Source of the DNA: Rallus limicola | Lineage: Eukaryota; Chordata; Aves; Gruiformes; Rallidae | DNA: 64,000 nucleotides | Assembly (NCBI GenBank): GCA_022605955.1 | Contig: JAKCOZ010000007.1 | Coordinates: 16,288,001-16,352,000 of the forward strand | Direction: 5' to 3' | Made by a program: the position numbers and the translations under genes | Notes under the pieces: generated by a model | Seen by the model: the letters and a program-made list of their open reading frames with translations, nothing else | What the model was told of the DNA's origin: nothing | The model's database searches: none | Shown: in pieces, positions 51,319-64,000 of the stretch | Position numbering within the stretch: the first letter of the stretch is position 1 | Layout: every line of letters begins with the position of its first letter

Positions 51319-54300
51319 GGCCTTTTTTTGCCAGAATGAAAATGAGACAGCACTCTGCTGCAGCCATTAGTAGAATACACAAATGTCCCTCAAGGCAAAC
51401 ATCTAAAGCAAATGGACTGCAAAGTAAGGAGCACTAATTTCTATTTATTTAGGATTTGTAAACCTAGCAGAGCAAGATATTAACAAAGGAACAAACAAAG
51501 GAGGTTAAAAAAAGATGTTTGTATTTTTCTTTCCATTTACAAAACTCCTCATTTTTAATAAAAATACTTTATTCTGGCTTTCTAAGTATAAGCTTAAATA
51601 GTACTGTAAAAATGCACTTCAATAATGCTGTGGTTTGATTGTGCCTGTTCTATGCAGGAAATAATTTTTAAAATTGAACTAAAAGAATGGCTGGTTTTGT
51701 TGTTTGGATTTGGTCTTTTTTATTATTTTTGGAAATGGTTATTTTAGTGCAAAAGTATTAAAAATGCTGAACATAAGATTTTTTTTTCACACTGTTTAAT
51801 TTCAAACAACCCTGTTCATTCTGATAAGATACACTGGGGATGATAATAAGTCTATTCTAAACACTATCAGCAGTCGGCCACAGGCTGTCAAAGACATTTC
51901 AAGTGTCAGACTCTTCTTACTGTCCTCCTTATTCAGTACTACGCCCCTCTTGCTACAAACTAGTTATTGAATGCATAGATTCTTTTGACAGACTCAGATT
52001 AGGTGAGGGGTCTTAAACTGTCTATGATGTACATCAGTAAGATATATCTTAACTTGTTTGCCTTCTCCTTTCACATCAAAAATCATAGTTATTCTGGGAA
52101 CAGCAACATCTAGCCTCTGTTCTATTTCCAGCTTGCTGGATAAACTGAACATACAATTTTCTACTAGGATAATTAGTTTGTTAACCAAAACTCTTTAAAT
52201 ATTTAATTCATAGCTACCAATGGATTGGAATAATCGTGCCAATTACTTACAGATATGTTGGGATGCTACAAATACCTGCGTGCCTATAAATACAAAGAAG
52301 TGACATGATGTGACAGCCACTTTCAGAGACCTATTTCCTATAGTGTGATTAGAAATACCCACCATTGTCCTGATATGTTTCACATAGGTCAGGGTTAAGA
52401 CATGCTTACAGAAGTTGCCTACTGCCCACTTACTGGCTGTAGGTGTAAAAAAAATATAAAGAATGAGCCATGACAGAGTAGAAAGACTAACCTGAGAAGG
52501 CTCTAAAGGCAAAGCATTCAAGTTATAAACTTACACTCCTTGACCTCTATGGCTTTTTAAGTCTTAACTGTGTGAAAAATGAACCAATATGGATAATTAA
52601 AGTGGCATGACAAAGACCCCTGCCTCACTGGAAAGTTACTTGGCTCTCCTACTAGCAAAATGCCCCTAAAATGCTCCCTCTCAAATCAAAAGTACATGTT
52701 AAAGTAAACATAAAAGATGGGAGAGGCAGCTTGATTTTTAGTTTTGCTCGATACTATCTTTTAATTGTCCTAAGCATATGTTCAGCCATATGTGCGAGTA
52801 TATATGTGTACACATACACATAAAAATCTAAACTTACAATAGTAGAATAATATTGTAGGTAAGTTTGCAAAAAAGCTTTTTTCAGACTCAGTTAGACATC
52901 TTCCTGAGTAGATGTATGTTTGGGAAAAAGCAGGCAAGTAAACAAACCTTGGTATATTGGGAAACTTGGAGAGAAGGACATGGACAGGGACATGACACAC
53001 AAATAGCTTTGTTTTCTGTCTACTACTATAAAAGCATAGGACTGCACCGACCTTTTAAGGTAAAGGATGCATAACCAGACAGACCACTAGTTAAGTGCAG
53101 TGCTTGCACATACCAGTATGTATAATAGTTAATTAAAATTGGCAAAATTTCCAAGTAAATAGATTTGTTATTGGCTGCTGGAAGCTGACAGCTGGAGTTA
53201 CAATTCTCTTTAGTCCAGACATCAGAAAAAGCTTTAGCTGAATAAAACTATCCTAGTCTGAAACTCCATCTATAGAAGAACAAAAAAAATCTGTTAGCAG
53301 CTGAAATGTCTAGGACCAAAATACATTTGATGTGAGAGGACAGAAAATAGATTATATATACCGCCACATTCTCGCTATTTGCATTATATTTCAAATTCAG
53401 TCACCTTTATCATCACCTAAAGTAGCATCTTTGTCATTTAGGGTAGAGACCTTTACTGGCTGCCCACAGCTTGTTATTTACCTACAAAATGCTGAGTTAT
53501 ATAATTACATTAAACTAAACAAAAATATACAAATATTATAATGTCTAAGCTAAATGTGACAGTGAAACTCTATTGCCTGAGTAATTTGTTCTTCTGTGTT
53601 ATTGCCACATATTCAGTGGAGATTATGTACTGGGTAATTTTCTTCTCAACTCTCAGCTGAGCCATTTATATTTGTCCCATAATCCTGAATTAATCCCATC
53701 TACTCAAGGCGACTAAGGTAAGAGAATACCTCTCCTAGGCTTCTTCAGTATTCAATAAGATGAGAGAAGCTAAGGTAGAGAATGCTTCAGCCACCTAAAA
53801 TCTAAATGCCTTCTTGGAGGTGCTTATTTTTTTTCCACTGACCATACAAGGGGATGCGAGATGAGTTCAGGTAGGGCCTAAAACTAAGCAAATGACCATT
53901 CTGCAGAAAGAGGGTAAGTCACCTCATATGCAGAAAACAACAGATCAAACATTTGAAGACAATCTAAAAATGCACAGGCTTGCAGCCCATTTTGTCATAG
54001 CAGCAGCTTTGCCATTGATATTGCTACCATGCCACTCCTTCCGTACGAACAAAGGCAAGAAAAAGAAGAAAATGAGAAGAGAAAATCAATCACCTAGCAG
54101 GAAGAAGAGAAGGAGTAGCATTCTTTTTAACTGTGCTATAGACATTTTTGCCTTCAAATCAGGCTTTGAAATAATGCTAACTGAGCCAGGAGAGACTGGT
54201 ACGGCTGGAGCTGCAGCAGCATTGGTAGTCTAGACCTGGCCCTGTGATGTGTAACTTCCAGCAGGCATGTGCTGTGCGTTCGCTGAGGGGTAGGTCAGAA

Positions 54301-57124
54301 AAGAGTTGCTGGCAAAAGAAATTCAGTTTTTCCTGTCAATAATACTACAGTGGGTTCTGTTCTTCATCAAGTAAGTGGACAAGTTGAAATATATCTTAGG
54401 AAATCTTCTGAATTGATTTTTTTTTCTCCAACAGATCATTCCACAATGGACTTCACTGAGCATTTCTGTTTATAGTGAAACCTCTGAATCCCACAATACT
54501 GCCAAGCACCAAGCACCACTATTATGTATGGTTATACTGGAAAAGGAACTTTATATGTAGCTAATGGCTTCTGGTACCTTCAGTTGTTTCTGTCCTGAAG
54601 AGCTTGTTGTATCTAGATGACAAAAGAGAAATGCATTTTCATGGTTACAGAGCTAAATTAATTTAAATCAGATAACCCTGCATCAGACAAAAGCTAAAAG
54701 TTTCAGATCCTATGTATTCTTTGCATTCAGAAATTTATTATTTTCATTGGTTCTAATGATGACCTTAGTGATCTAGTTACTGTTTATTTTCTGAGTCTTA
54801 TAAATTATCACTAAAGGATTCTGCTTTAGAAGGTAAGAAAACTCTTAAAAAGAAACCATGTGAATATGTGCAGATGAAAACAGGATGTTTGCCACTTTGT
54901 TTAATGAAATATGATTTTCATGATCTAATTACCCCCATTATCAGTGCAGTTCCTTGTGAGCATATCCACACTGACTAACTTTACCCGTATGTCCCGAGAT
55001 TCTTAGATGAATCATTCCTCATAGAAACCTACCTCTTCCAGCTGCTCTATAGAGAGACTTGCAGGTTTAACTTCTTATTTTGAAGAATCACATCAGTTCA
55101 ATGCCTAAAGCTAGGCAGTCTTAAAAGCAAACCTCAACAAAGAATCATTGATCGTTCTCACTATTTGTCCCTTTCAAATAGCCCATTTCTCTCAGACCAG
55201 AGGAGCAGGTTAGGAGCAAATTTTTTCTACATATAAGTATGCTACATGCTTTGTTTCAAGTCTGATTTCAGCTTTTGCATTGAGCACACAAAGCACATAT
55301 CTTTATCATTTGAACCATTAAGTTCAGGAATGTCCATCGAAATTACTCATGTTTATTTGTTAGCATCACATAAGTACTTCAATGAGTATAAGAGAGACAG
55401 TATTCTCCTTATTGATTTAGGGTTTTTCAGTATCTAATGGTACCTTAGGAACTCTACTATCTGTTGTAGCTTGGAGTACTCTGAGCATTATGAAAGCGGG
55501 TCTTATGTGTTTTCCTTAACAACTGAAAGCACCCAAGTTACCAAATTAAATATAATTGATAAGCAAGTGGGATCTGCACAGAGAACATTAAAAGGCAGAT
55601 TGATCACTAAATCTAGTAACTCCTAACTGCTCAAACACATATATTACAGCAATAGGCTCCCTGGCATAAAATAAATCTGGTTTCAAAACGGTAGGATAAA
55701 TTATAGACAGACCCATTGTTGTGATTGCTAGGATGACTATAATGTCAAGTAATTTTTAAAACCTTTTACATAACAAACAAAAAAAGTATTAACGTGAAGA
55801 ATCTGATTGTAGCAAATATAGTCGTCTGAAGACCTCCCAATCTGAAAGATCTGAGGTCTGTATAGTTTGATATGCAACATGTTGTTGGGCTCACAGTCAA
55901 TAGGTCTGTAGGGATCTGATCATGATAATCCCCGGTTTGTTTCAAATAAACCTCCGTTCTCCTGTGCTGAGTTTCCTACATCTGTGCAATAGCTTTTTCC
56001 TAGAAACACTGCCAAGAAGGAGCACAGTAACAGGGGTCAACTCCAACCATGAACTTTATGAATTGTTTAGTGGCACATTAAAGGACAGCATCAAGTTCAC
56101 TTATAAGCTTTGAAATGATCTTATTTCTAGCTTGTGCAGGTGGATGATTCCCTGTGCGTTTGATTCACTTGGTCAAGATTTAACCCATTGTTTCTTGCAG
56201 CTTTCCCTACTGCAAAAGTCCCTGCCTTCTGCTTTTCATATAACAGTACCAGAACTCAAGGAGGGGAGCGGGTGGAGGAATCTGGAGAGGGTTTTGGATG
56301 CAGGGATATTGCTAAAGCACAAGGCTATTTCTAGCCTTTTTGATCACAGGCTCACATCCAGGAGGGATGCCCTCTACAGATTTGTTTCAGCATGGAGAGC
56401 CATCTAGTTCACAGGACACACATGGTACTTCAGGCTCAACTGTAACAAGACCATGGTTTCAATGGTATTGACCCTTTCAATACCTCTGCAAACGACAATG
56501 GATTTACCTAATTCAGTGACTTTGCAGTTACAGCAGGATGAAAATTTGTGGGATCTAAAGATGAAAGAATTAAATCTTGCAGTGCCAACTTTCACACTTT
56601 CAGTGCTACTACCTATCTACCCAGAAGATGCAAAATTTACCCTTGAATAAGCCCTTGAATCTCCAAGATCCATCTTAAACCCCATGAAAGCATCAGATCA
56701 GTTGCTTACTGAGCAAATTCCATACCACACTTAAAATACAAAGCTGATCACTTTTGGGGCTATGTGGAACCAAATAGACAAGACAACAGTTAAAATAATG
56801 CTGATTATCTAAAAATTTATCTAAAAATCAAAATCCAGCTTCACTGTTTTAAACTTCATTTTTGGTTTGACTCTTCTGCTTCATCTAGGAATGTTGTGCC
56901 AAGAAATTTGCATGCTAGCAGAGAGAGGAGAGAGTGATCTGTTGACTACAAACTGATGGGTGCTAGTCATATTATGATGAGTGTGATTCAACAGTCCTTT
57001 AGTGTACAAATAATAATATTCAGAATATCCATATAGACCTTATCCATGCAATTGCTTCTCTTTTTTTCTACTATGTAGCTAAATTTTAATTTTTTTTTCC
57101 TTTTCTTCTGTTAAATTTTGCAAA
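51319..57124. other. AT-rich non-coding DNA
   Basis: No gene is recognised. The 113-codon frame at 53892-54233 (plus) contains a Lys/Arg-rich stretch from a purine-rich segment at 54045-54115 and an Ala/Gly-rich end, but no known domain and no supporting signals. An alternating purine/pyrimidine segment lies at 52798-52822. Confidence 0.6.
52798..52822. repeat. alternating purine/pyrimidine stretch with a 14-bp palindrome
   Basis: Twenty-five bases alternate purine and pyrimidine strictly (GT, AT and AC steps), including the palindrome tatgtgtacacata at 52803-52816. Such sequence can adopt Z-DNA or extrude a small cruciform. Confidence 0.7.
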
Positions 57125-57207
57125 AGGAGGAATGTTGGAAGCACAAGTTCTATTGGAACTAGTCTATTGCTTCCAACTACTGCTATTGCTGATGTAGCAT
57201 TCCTCCT
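57125..57207. repeat. nested inverted repeats able to form a three-way junction
   Basis: Outer arms aggaggaatg (57125-57134) and cattcctcct (57198-57207) are exact complements. Directly inside, ttggaagca (57135-57143) pairs with tgcttccaa (57168-57176), and within that loop agttc (57146-57150) pairs with gaact (57156-57160). The remaining 57177-57197 segment closes on itself with ctac/gtag. All 83 bases are used with no unpaired base at the junction. It may be a decayed palindromic mobile element, a structured RNA or chance; no known family is recognised. Confidence 0.7.
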
Positions 57208-57891
57208 CAGACTGGACATCTTTTCTTGGCCAAGGCTGCATTAACTTTTACAGAGTGGTAACAGCAATGATGGAAGCTTAAACATGTAGCTCAGGTGCGT
57301 GTGATGGAGCTGAAATGGCTACTAAGCCTACCACAGTAGTCTTAAGAGGAGTGCTGGAGGATGGCTGTGTGAAAAAGTGAATATTTTGATCAAGTGGATA
57401 AAGAATAATCAATTGGAAAAAAATTTTTTCAAACATTTTTTAATATTCCCAGAGAAAAGAGATATGAGAGGGTTTAGGGTTTTTTTCATATTGCACAAAA
57501 TATTAAATATTCAGGGGATCATCTTAAAAAGTGGTAAATTTTTCTAAATGAAAAGTTGTTTTGAAATGAAAAATATCAAAACATTCCACTTGAAAATGTC
57601 AGAGTGAAGTGTTTTGACTATTTAAAATGTTTTTACTGAAAAATTATAAATTATACATGGATTTGTGAATTGTTTCATCATCTGAAATACACATTTTAGT
57701 TAAAAGAAAGTTACAGTTTCCTTCAGAGATTTTTTCTCATGTCTCTGGTCTAAGTAAGCAAGTTTTTCTTCACCAGTTTTTGTCTTTTAATTTGTTTGAC
57801 ATTTAACACATATAGCCATCATAAATCTCAAAGACTTGCACTGTACAGTTGTTTTAAGTGTAGATCTGACTTGATTGAAAAGTAATGCTTA
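57208..57891. other. AT-rich non-coding DNA
   Basis: No feature is recognised. Runs of A and T with aaaattttttt-type junctions are common at 57415-57600. Confidence 0.6.
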
Positions 57892-57917
57892 GACACACAA
57901 ACACACACACACACACA
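57892..57917 (+). repeat. (CA)n microsatellite
   Basis: Two AC blocks, about 3 and 8 units, separated by an extra A. Short enough to be of low polymorphism. Confidence 0.93.
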
Positions 57918-60900
57918 AAGAGGGGCCAATTTCTGCTCTGGGTTACAACACTTTAGAATTAAATAATCCCCAAATTAAATTGAGTAACTTCAGAATAAAA
58001 ATGATAAAAGGTTAAGAACACTGGGCTAGTAGTTACAGAGAAAGCTGTGATAAATCATGGCATGACCTATTGGGTGCTCAACAACATCTACATAATTACT
58101 GCAATGATTATTGTAATGTTGTCTGCACTGCATTGTATAACATAGCTTCCATGACAGAAATTAAATACTGTCATAACACTTTTTTCTGCTTTCAAAGAGT
58201 TGTTTGGACAGCTAGGGAAATGAGGTAGCATTCAATTTTAGGTTTTAAGTTAAAATACAATTGAGATCAGTAATTACTAAAAATCATTACTGAGCTGGAA
58301 CCTGCTATTTCCTCCTATATTTCTTAATTTATCTGATTTATATTTGAGTAAAATCAAATCCTGAGAGGAGTTATTTCTGATTAGATCATATCTGTTATTT
58401 AGTATCTGTGGGGGATTTAATGCAATTGCTGCTAAATCTTGAAATTTAGCCAAGTGGTAGTTAACATCCTACAGATGATTCGTAACCAAATATCATCCTT
58501 TCTCTCTGTACAAAATGTACATATAGATAATATAAAGTGCTAATGCCTCTTTTGGTTATAATATGTATTTATTCTTTTTAATCCTTTCCTGCTATACATT
58601 TTTCCATTCTTTCCTGTAATTTATATTTATTTTCACTATTTCGAAACTTGCTTTAGGTCAAACATTGGGAAGGGGTACTGACAAATGTAGTTTAAAATTT
58701 TAGGGATTTTTTTTTATCCTTTAAACCTATTAAAAAGAGAAATCAGAACTAATACCTCATTGTTTATTTATTTTCAAAGTGCATTATAGTTCTGCAGGAA
58801 TGTTGCGTCTCTGGGCTTGATACAAAGATAGGTTTTGTTTCCATCATTATTGTTTTAAATCTAACAGTTTGATAGTAGAACATGAATTTTCTACCTTATA
58901 AAAGGCTTTGGGCCATAGTGTCTGCTCTGGCAAACGGCTACATCTCAATGAATTTCCTCAATGTTCGTTCTTTTGTTTACATCAGCAGAAAATTTTGGCC
59001 TTGTAAATAAATACTCCCATTGGACCCAGGTAAAATGAATGGTCAAAAAACATATCACAATGAAATGAATTTCAACATGGTTTTGTTTTTCTGTTCTGAA
59101 ATGGAAGAATGATTCAAATGAAGATAAGTATCACATCAAGCATGGCGATGTGTTTGTGTTAGCTGACATTTTCCTGGCTATTTTAAATAACTGAAACAAG
59201 AAAAGAGCCTTCCAGTAACTTGCTTGTATCAGCTGTGCTTGGAAGACAATAGCTCGCCAGGCTGTAATCTGGACAGCACTGAATCCTCTACATTTTCCCT
59301 TGAGTGGGGATGTTATAAATAGTGACTAACTGGAACTTTCAGACTTCAGAGGAAGATTTTGTCTGCTGGGGAACAGTGTGGGAGTAGTGTTCATGCAGAG
59401 GTGAAAATAAAAAAAAACCCAAGACAACAAACCCAAGATAATTTAACAGTAGCCTAACTGGTTCTCTTTGTTTAAACTATTCCCAGGAGGTGCACGCAGT
59501 CTGAATTTGCAGGCACAGTCTCAGAAGGATTGGAAGGACTTTCTGGAAAAGAAGATGTATGCCAACACAGTTTATAACAAAGAGGATATGAATTGAGGTT
59601 TAATTTGGCATCTTTATACACTTCATCAGTATTCATGCCTGTTTAACACATCGGCATTACTTTCCGGTTACTCAAACTTCATAGTATAGCTATGTTAGGT
59701 AAAACAGTATAACTAAAAGGTTTTTATCAGATGATGGCAATATTTAGGTATTCAAAAAATCTAACTTTGCTTCTCTTCAAGATATCTCAATTTTCTTATC
59801 TACTGTATTGAAAGTATTTCTGTTTAGCTTGATTACATTTCCATTTACCTTTCTCTCAGTATGTTTGGTTTTATTTTCCAGTAAATATTTCACCAACATG
59901 AAGTTATTTCTGAATTATTCTCTGTTTCTATCAACAGAAATGCTAAATACAGTCTGCAGCAGTGGCTGCCTTCATTAATATGATTTCAAAACAACAAACA
60001 TGATGCTCAGTGCATACTTTATTTCTGCTAGGAGACATCACATTTCTAATTAAACTCAAATCATAACTGAATGAAAATACATGGAATTCAGGATGATTAT
60101 TTATATCATACATTTAATTATTATTACTTTTCTTTTACCAAGCAGAAGAAAAAATAATCACAGGGCAGAGAATGACATTTTTCAAAATGTATTCGGTCTA
60201 TAAGCAGGCTTTGTTGTCACAAATACTACAGTGACAATAAGATCTCTAGGAGAGCTCTGTTTGTAACACAACATGTAGTATTCCTCAGGAATTAGTACTT
60301 CCACCCAAGAAAGAACCCAAAGATTCTTTGCTATAGATCTTTGTAGCACTTCTCAGCATAAGTTTTAGTCTATGGAAAACTTCTTTGTACTTAAAATAAG
60401 AAAGACAAAGAGAGAAAGAGAAAGATTTCCTTTTTTTTTTTCCCGAAGAGCAGTAAGGAAGATGATGGATTAAAGCAGATGCAGACTGTTTGCAGTTATA
60501 TAAGACTATTAGGTACCCTGCTTGTTCTGGCTTTTGTAATTTGTCCATGTCCTACTTTATGTAACTCAATCCATTGTGAGCAAAAACATGCAATACCAGA
60601 ATAGTTCATATTTCATTTTGTCAGCAAATTAGAAAAAAAAATCTAAAAACAAACACAATAGACATCATATTTGCTGAGTATAGAACTGAGCATTTTTTCA
60701 TATCAAAGGAGTCTGAAAAGAACAGAAGGTTAAGAAGATTTTTTTTTTTTACAATGAGCAGATGTGCTTGTTACTGTTGATGGACAAGCTTATCCATTTA
60801 CATCAATTAATATCAACAGCAAGCACATCAATATGGAAGCTTGTCCTGACGCCTTGATTTTTTCCCATCTGACAGGTAATAGTGGGGCTGGGAAAATGTC

Positions 60901-61440
60901 ACAACAATTTAGTCATGCTTCACTGACTTTAACTACTTCAGTGACAATGGGAATGCATCATGCTAAGATTCCTTATGATTCATAATGGTACTGCATTAGG
61001 CAGCTATTGCAGAGGATTTAAACTAGTCTTTGTCAATTAAGGGTTTAAGGTCAAATCCTCTTTATGGTTTTTTCATTCGTGCATTAAGTAAAAGCAAGTT
61101 AAAATATTTATGAATGGCACTAAAATGTGGAAACTTTCTTTAGGAACCTGTCTTTTCATATTGAGTCATAACTGAAACCAACTGTGTTTGACAAAGAAAG
61201 GCTATTTCATCACATGGCTTATCCCTCCCCTTCTCTAAAGGCCCAAGCTACAATGTACTCAGTTTTGGCAGGAAAACTTCTGTGGATAGAAACCGGCAGT
61301 CATAACCATTTTAGACCATGAGATGAAGTTATGCCTTAGCACATTTGACAATGATCAAGATATGACCATTATATTTGTAAATTGTTTGAGTGCTCAGCAA
61401 CCCAAGAAGTATTTAAAAACCAAAAGAAAACACTGTATGT
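57918..61440. other. AT-rich non-coding DNA
   Basis: No gene is recognised. An A/C-rich tract lies at 59407-59445. Only two open frames of 60 codons or more lie within 3.5 kb (60285-60548 minus; 60764-60985 plus), neither with a recognisable domain. Confidence 0.6.
59407..59445 (+). repeat. A/C-rich, G-poor tract
   Basis: An A-run followed by CCCAAGACAACAAACCCAAG-type wording. Fourth example of this tract type in the window. Confidence 0.6.
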
Positions 61441-61735
61441 GGGTCAGTGAAAAGGATGCAGGGTAGGCTCTCTGCTGTCCCAGCAGGAAAACCACAACAG
61501 GGCCAGACAAGCCCAGAGAAGACATGCTGTCCCCATGGCTGCAGCGGCTGTCCAGCCCACCATCTGCAGGGTGTCCATGGCTGGCTTCCCTGGGCCACAC
61601 ATCCTGCTTTGGAGATGGTTTGGGGAGCAGGGACAAGGAAGGGCTGCCAGCTTCACCCCTGGAGCCTTCTCTGCTGGTCAGCCCATTCAACTCAGGGGGA
61701 CCTCTGTGCCTTTTCTGATTTTACAACCTGAAAAC
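61441..61735. other. GC-rich, CpG-poor patch
   Basis: About 295 bases are clearly richer in G+C than the surrounding DNA and are free of long A/T runs. CpG is nearly absent, so it is not a CpG island. Seven open frames of 60-98 codons overlap here on both strands, which is what GC-rich DNA with few stops produces. None has a recognisable domain. The edges are abrupt, suggesting an inserted or retroposed fragment of different origin, but no known repeat is recognised. Confidence 0.6.
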
Positions 61736-63697
61736 TGATGAATATCTATATGGTTTTTCCTGAGGAGTAAGCAGCAGAAACCGAACATGCTTTGTTTATT
61801 TACTTAGATGCTGCCTCACTGTTTTCCATGGGTTGTACCAAGGTAGCTTAGAGCATGTTATGTCCACTCTAAGCATATTTCATTTTTATGCAACATATTT
61901 ATTTGGGCAAGAAATGGCAGGAATAATCCTTGTATGTAGAGAAACATACATACACATATTTGCATGCTTTCTCCATACAAATATTTTTCACTGCAGTTGC
62001 CATGTATTCAGATGATTTATTTTCTGCTCAGTCTTTGCACTGAGAACTCTACCTGAAGTAAGAGAGGATTCAGTGTTCAGCTATAAGTCATTGATTTAAC
62101 CTTTCTGTCATGAGAAAAGTAAAATCAACTTGCTTTCAATATAGTTAAATGTTTAGTTATATATGAAACTAGATCTTTGGAAAGGATAGGAAATTACATT
62201 TTCTATAATCAATCAATCATCTGTGAAGAGAAGTTTATTTAAAGTGACTCCTTTCTGATTACTTCTAGAAGAGATAAATAGAAAATTATTCATAAAGAAC
62301 TCGATGTATTGATAATGTGACAGCTGAGAGGTTGTGCTCTTCAATGTAGATCATTTTCCAATTTTATGAATGCCTGTGAAACCAGACGATGTTATTTAAA
62401 TAAGCTTATACTAGTGGCATATGTATATTGGATCAACAGCCTTGTTAGATATTAAATAGCAATAATTAAAATTGTCTAGCCAGTCTATGCCAAGTATATC
62501 TAAAAGTATCAACATGAAAAATGTATAAATACTGAGGACTTTTTTACTAATTCAGAAATTGACACAAAATTTTATAAAAACAGATAATAGAGCTATATAT
62601 CCACTGACTATTTTTTATACATTTACCAGATGCCTTAATCACAGACTTTGGCTCTGAAGGTGCACACAGGTGTGTGGTGTTGCCCCCACAGCTCTGCCCT
62701 GGCCCTGGAGGCCACATATTTGTAGACATGAATCACACTCATCATTACAGAACCTTGAAGCATGGCATGCCTTTGTGCTCACTGCCAAGGTGATGTAACA
62801 TAATGTTTTGTATGAGGGAACATGGAGATGTTCAGACCATATGGAAAGATATTTCATTTCTTGGGACAGCGTGATGGTCTTAAGGAACTAATGAGAAGGA
62901 AGTAATGGAAATAATCACCCAAAATCATGAAGGTGACAGTTTTTGCATGTCCAAACCCTGTGGTTAGTATGGCTTTGAGAGGAATGAAGGCCTCTTAAAG
63001 ATCATTAGTTTCCTCTTCCAGCTTCAGAGAAGCGTCTTTTTTAGAGTCCCAAATTTCTTGGGTCAAGGTAACAAAAGACATGTCATAAAAATACTGAATC
63101 TGAAGGTTTTTAACTAGATCACTTAGTGAGTTTTTACACTCGTCATAAAGTTCACCGGATTCAGTAAGTAAAAAGTCTCGATATTTTTCAAAGGTAAAAA
63201 ATGGTAATTTTCAGAAAAATAAAAATATATATTCAGAAACTTTTTTTTTCCCTAAAGTTCACTTTTCACTATAGCATTGCTATTGAAAGCTCTCAGAAAA
63301 TATGAGATACAAATCCAGTCCTAAAGTAGTTAGGAGGCACTGCATTAAACTCAGTAAAGTTATGTTTATCAAAATTAGAAATGGTTTTGGCCAATGTCTT
63401 TTCCTAATATGAGTGGAAATATCCCATTTTTTATTATCTTTTTTTAGTTAAGATACCTGGTGGTCTCTGTTTAGAAACTTAATTCTTTACATTTTAAAAA
63501 TAACCCTCTTAGAACATACTTGTGTTAGGTGCATATCCCACAAAGATAACTGGACTGAAAAAATAAGAAAAGGAGTTACTGTAAGGAAGAGTGAGAAAAG
63601 TTTCTTGAAAGGTTTTTGAAAGTTCTCTCCTGTTTTTATGAAATTTTGTTGGCAGTTTAGGGAAACTGTACTAATCCTGGACTTACAAGGTGATTGT
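61736..63697. other. AT-rich non-coding DNA
   Basis: No gene is recognised. A second, smaller GC-rich segment lies at 62650-62715 within AT-rich flanks. Confidence 0.6.
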
Positions 63698-63740
63698 CAT
63701 GCAAGAGTTACTTTAAGCATGCAAGAGTTACTTTAAGCAT
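63698..63740 (+). repeat. exact 20-bp tandem duplication
   Basis: The 20-base unit gcaagagttactttaagcat occurs twice with no gap (63701-63720 and 63721-63740). The three bases before it (cat) extend the match. Perfect identity suggests a recent event, or an assembly artefact. Confidence 0.95.
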
Positions 63741-64000
63741 GGTACTTGGTTCTTAGAGTGAAGTTGAAAGAGATCTAGAAGAGAACTGTTAAATTTCTGA
63801 ATCAAAGGGAAAATGACCTGACAAATTGGAAAAAGAAAGGAATCTGAGAAATTGAGGGAATGCATTGAAACTGCAGGATTCTGGCAAAGGTATTGCCCAA
63901 GAGACAACAGGGAACAAGACACCGACAACCAAAAAAAGGTACTCTGCAAGAAATGTAAGAGTAGCTTTTGTGCATTTGGTCCACTATCAGAATTTATTTC
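63741..64000. other. non-coding DNA at the window end
   Basis: No feature is recognised. Minus-strand frames (63728-63949 and 63802-63984) overlap and have no known domain. Confidence 0.55.

Noticed and set aside
53892..54233. 113-codon frame with a basic Lys/Arg stretch
   Set aside because: The basic stretch arises from a purine-rich segment; no family recognised.
61394..61738. Overlapping open frames in the GC-rich patch
   Set aside because: GC-rich DNA has few stops in all frames; simultaneous openness on both strands argues against real coding.
1..64000. CRISPR array, operon or prokaryotic system
   Set aside because: No regularly spaced repeats, no compact genes, and clear vertebrate repeats instead.

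Overview
This window looks like non-coding DNA from a bird. Four fragments resemble the 3' end of avian-type CR1 LINEs (1553-1682 and 43485-43555 on the minus strand; 13031-13165 and 30432-30487 on the plus strand). Two carry the CATAGAAT-type terminal repeats and the wording 'tttgggtt.gaag' / 'ggttgg.ctagatgatctcca' that is familiar from bird genomes. The rest is AT-rich and poor in CpG, with few interspersed repeats, as in a gene-poor stretch or long intron of a large avian chromosome. The species cannot be named from the sequence alone.

I found no protein-coding gene, tRNA, rRNA, snRNA or recognisable miRNA. The longest ATG-started open frame is only about 119 codons. Open frames overlap on both strands, have no recognisable domains and are no longer than chance predicts at this base composition. 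One short stretch, 32580-32858, has codon-like three-base periodicity over its first half. I list it as a weak candidate for a decayed coding fragment of unknown origin.

Layout: 1-13 kb is unique AT-rich DNA with one CR1 tail and two short 20-bp-period duplications. 13-18.8 kb holds a CR1 tail and remnants that look like ancient amniote repeats (14571-14754 and near 17.2 kb). 18.8-19.85 kb is a non-B DNA hotspot: T-tracts, a 256-bp GGGA/GGAA microsatellite and a five-run G-quadruplex motif. 20-38 kb is mostly unique, with poly-A tracts, a short CR1 tail and the possible coding relic. At 38457-38591 there is a perfect palindromic RFX X-box with two degenerate copies, the best regulatory candidate here. 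43-52 kb has a CR1 tail, a second ancient-repeat remnant and another X-box-like site. At 57125-57207 nested inverted repeats can fold into a three-way junction. 61441-61735 is an unusual GC-rich patch, and the window ends with an exact 20-bp tandem duplication at 63698-63740.

With no genes, there is no pathway to describe. The items most worth checking are the X-box cluster, the three-way-junction repeat, the microsatellite/G-quadruplex pair and the possible coding relic.
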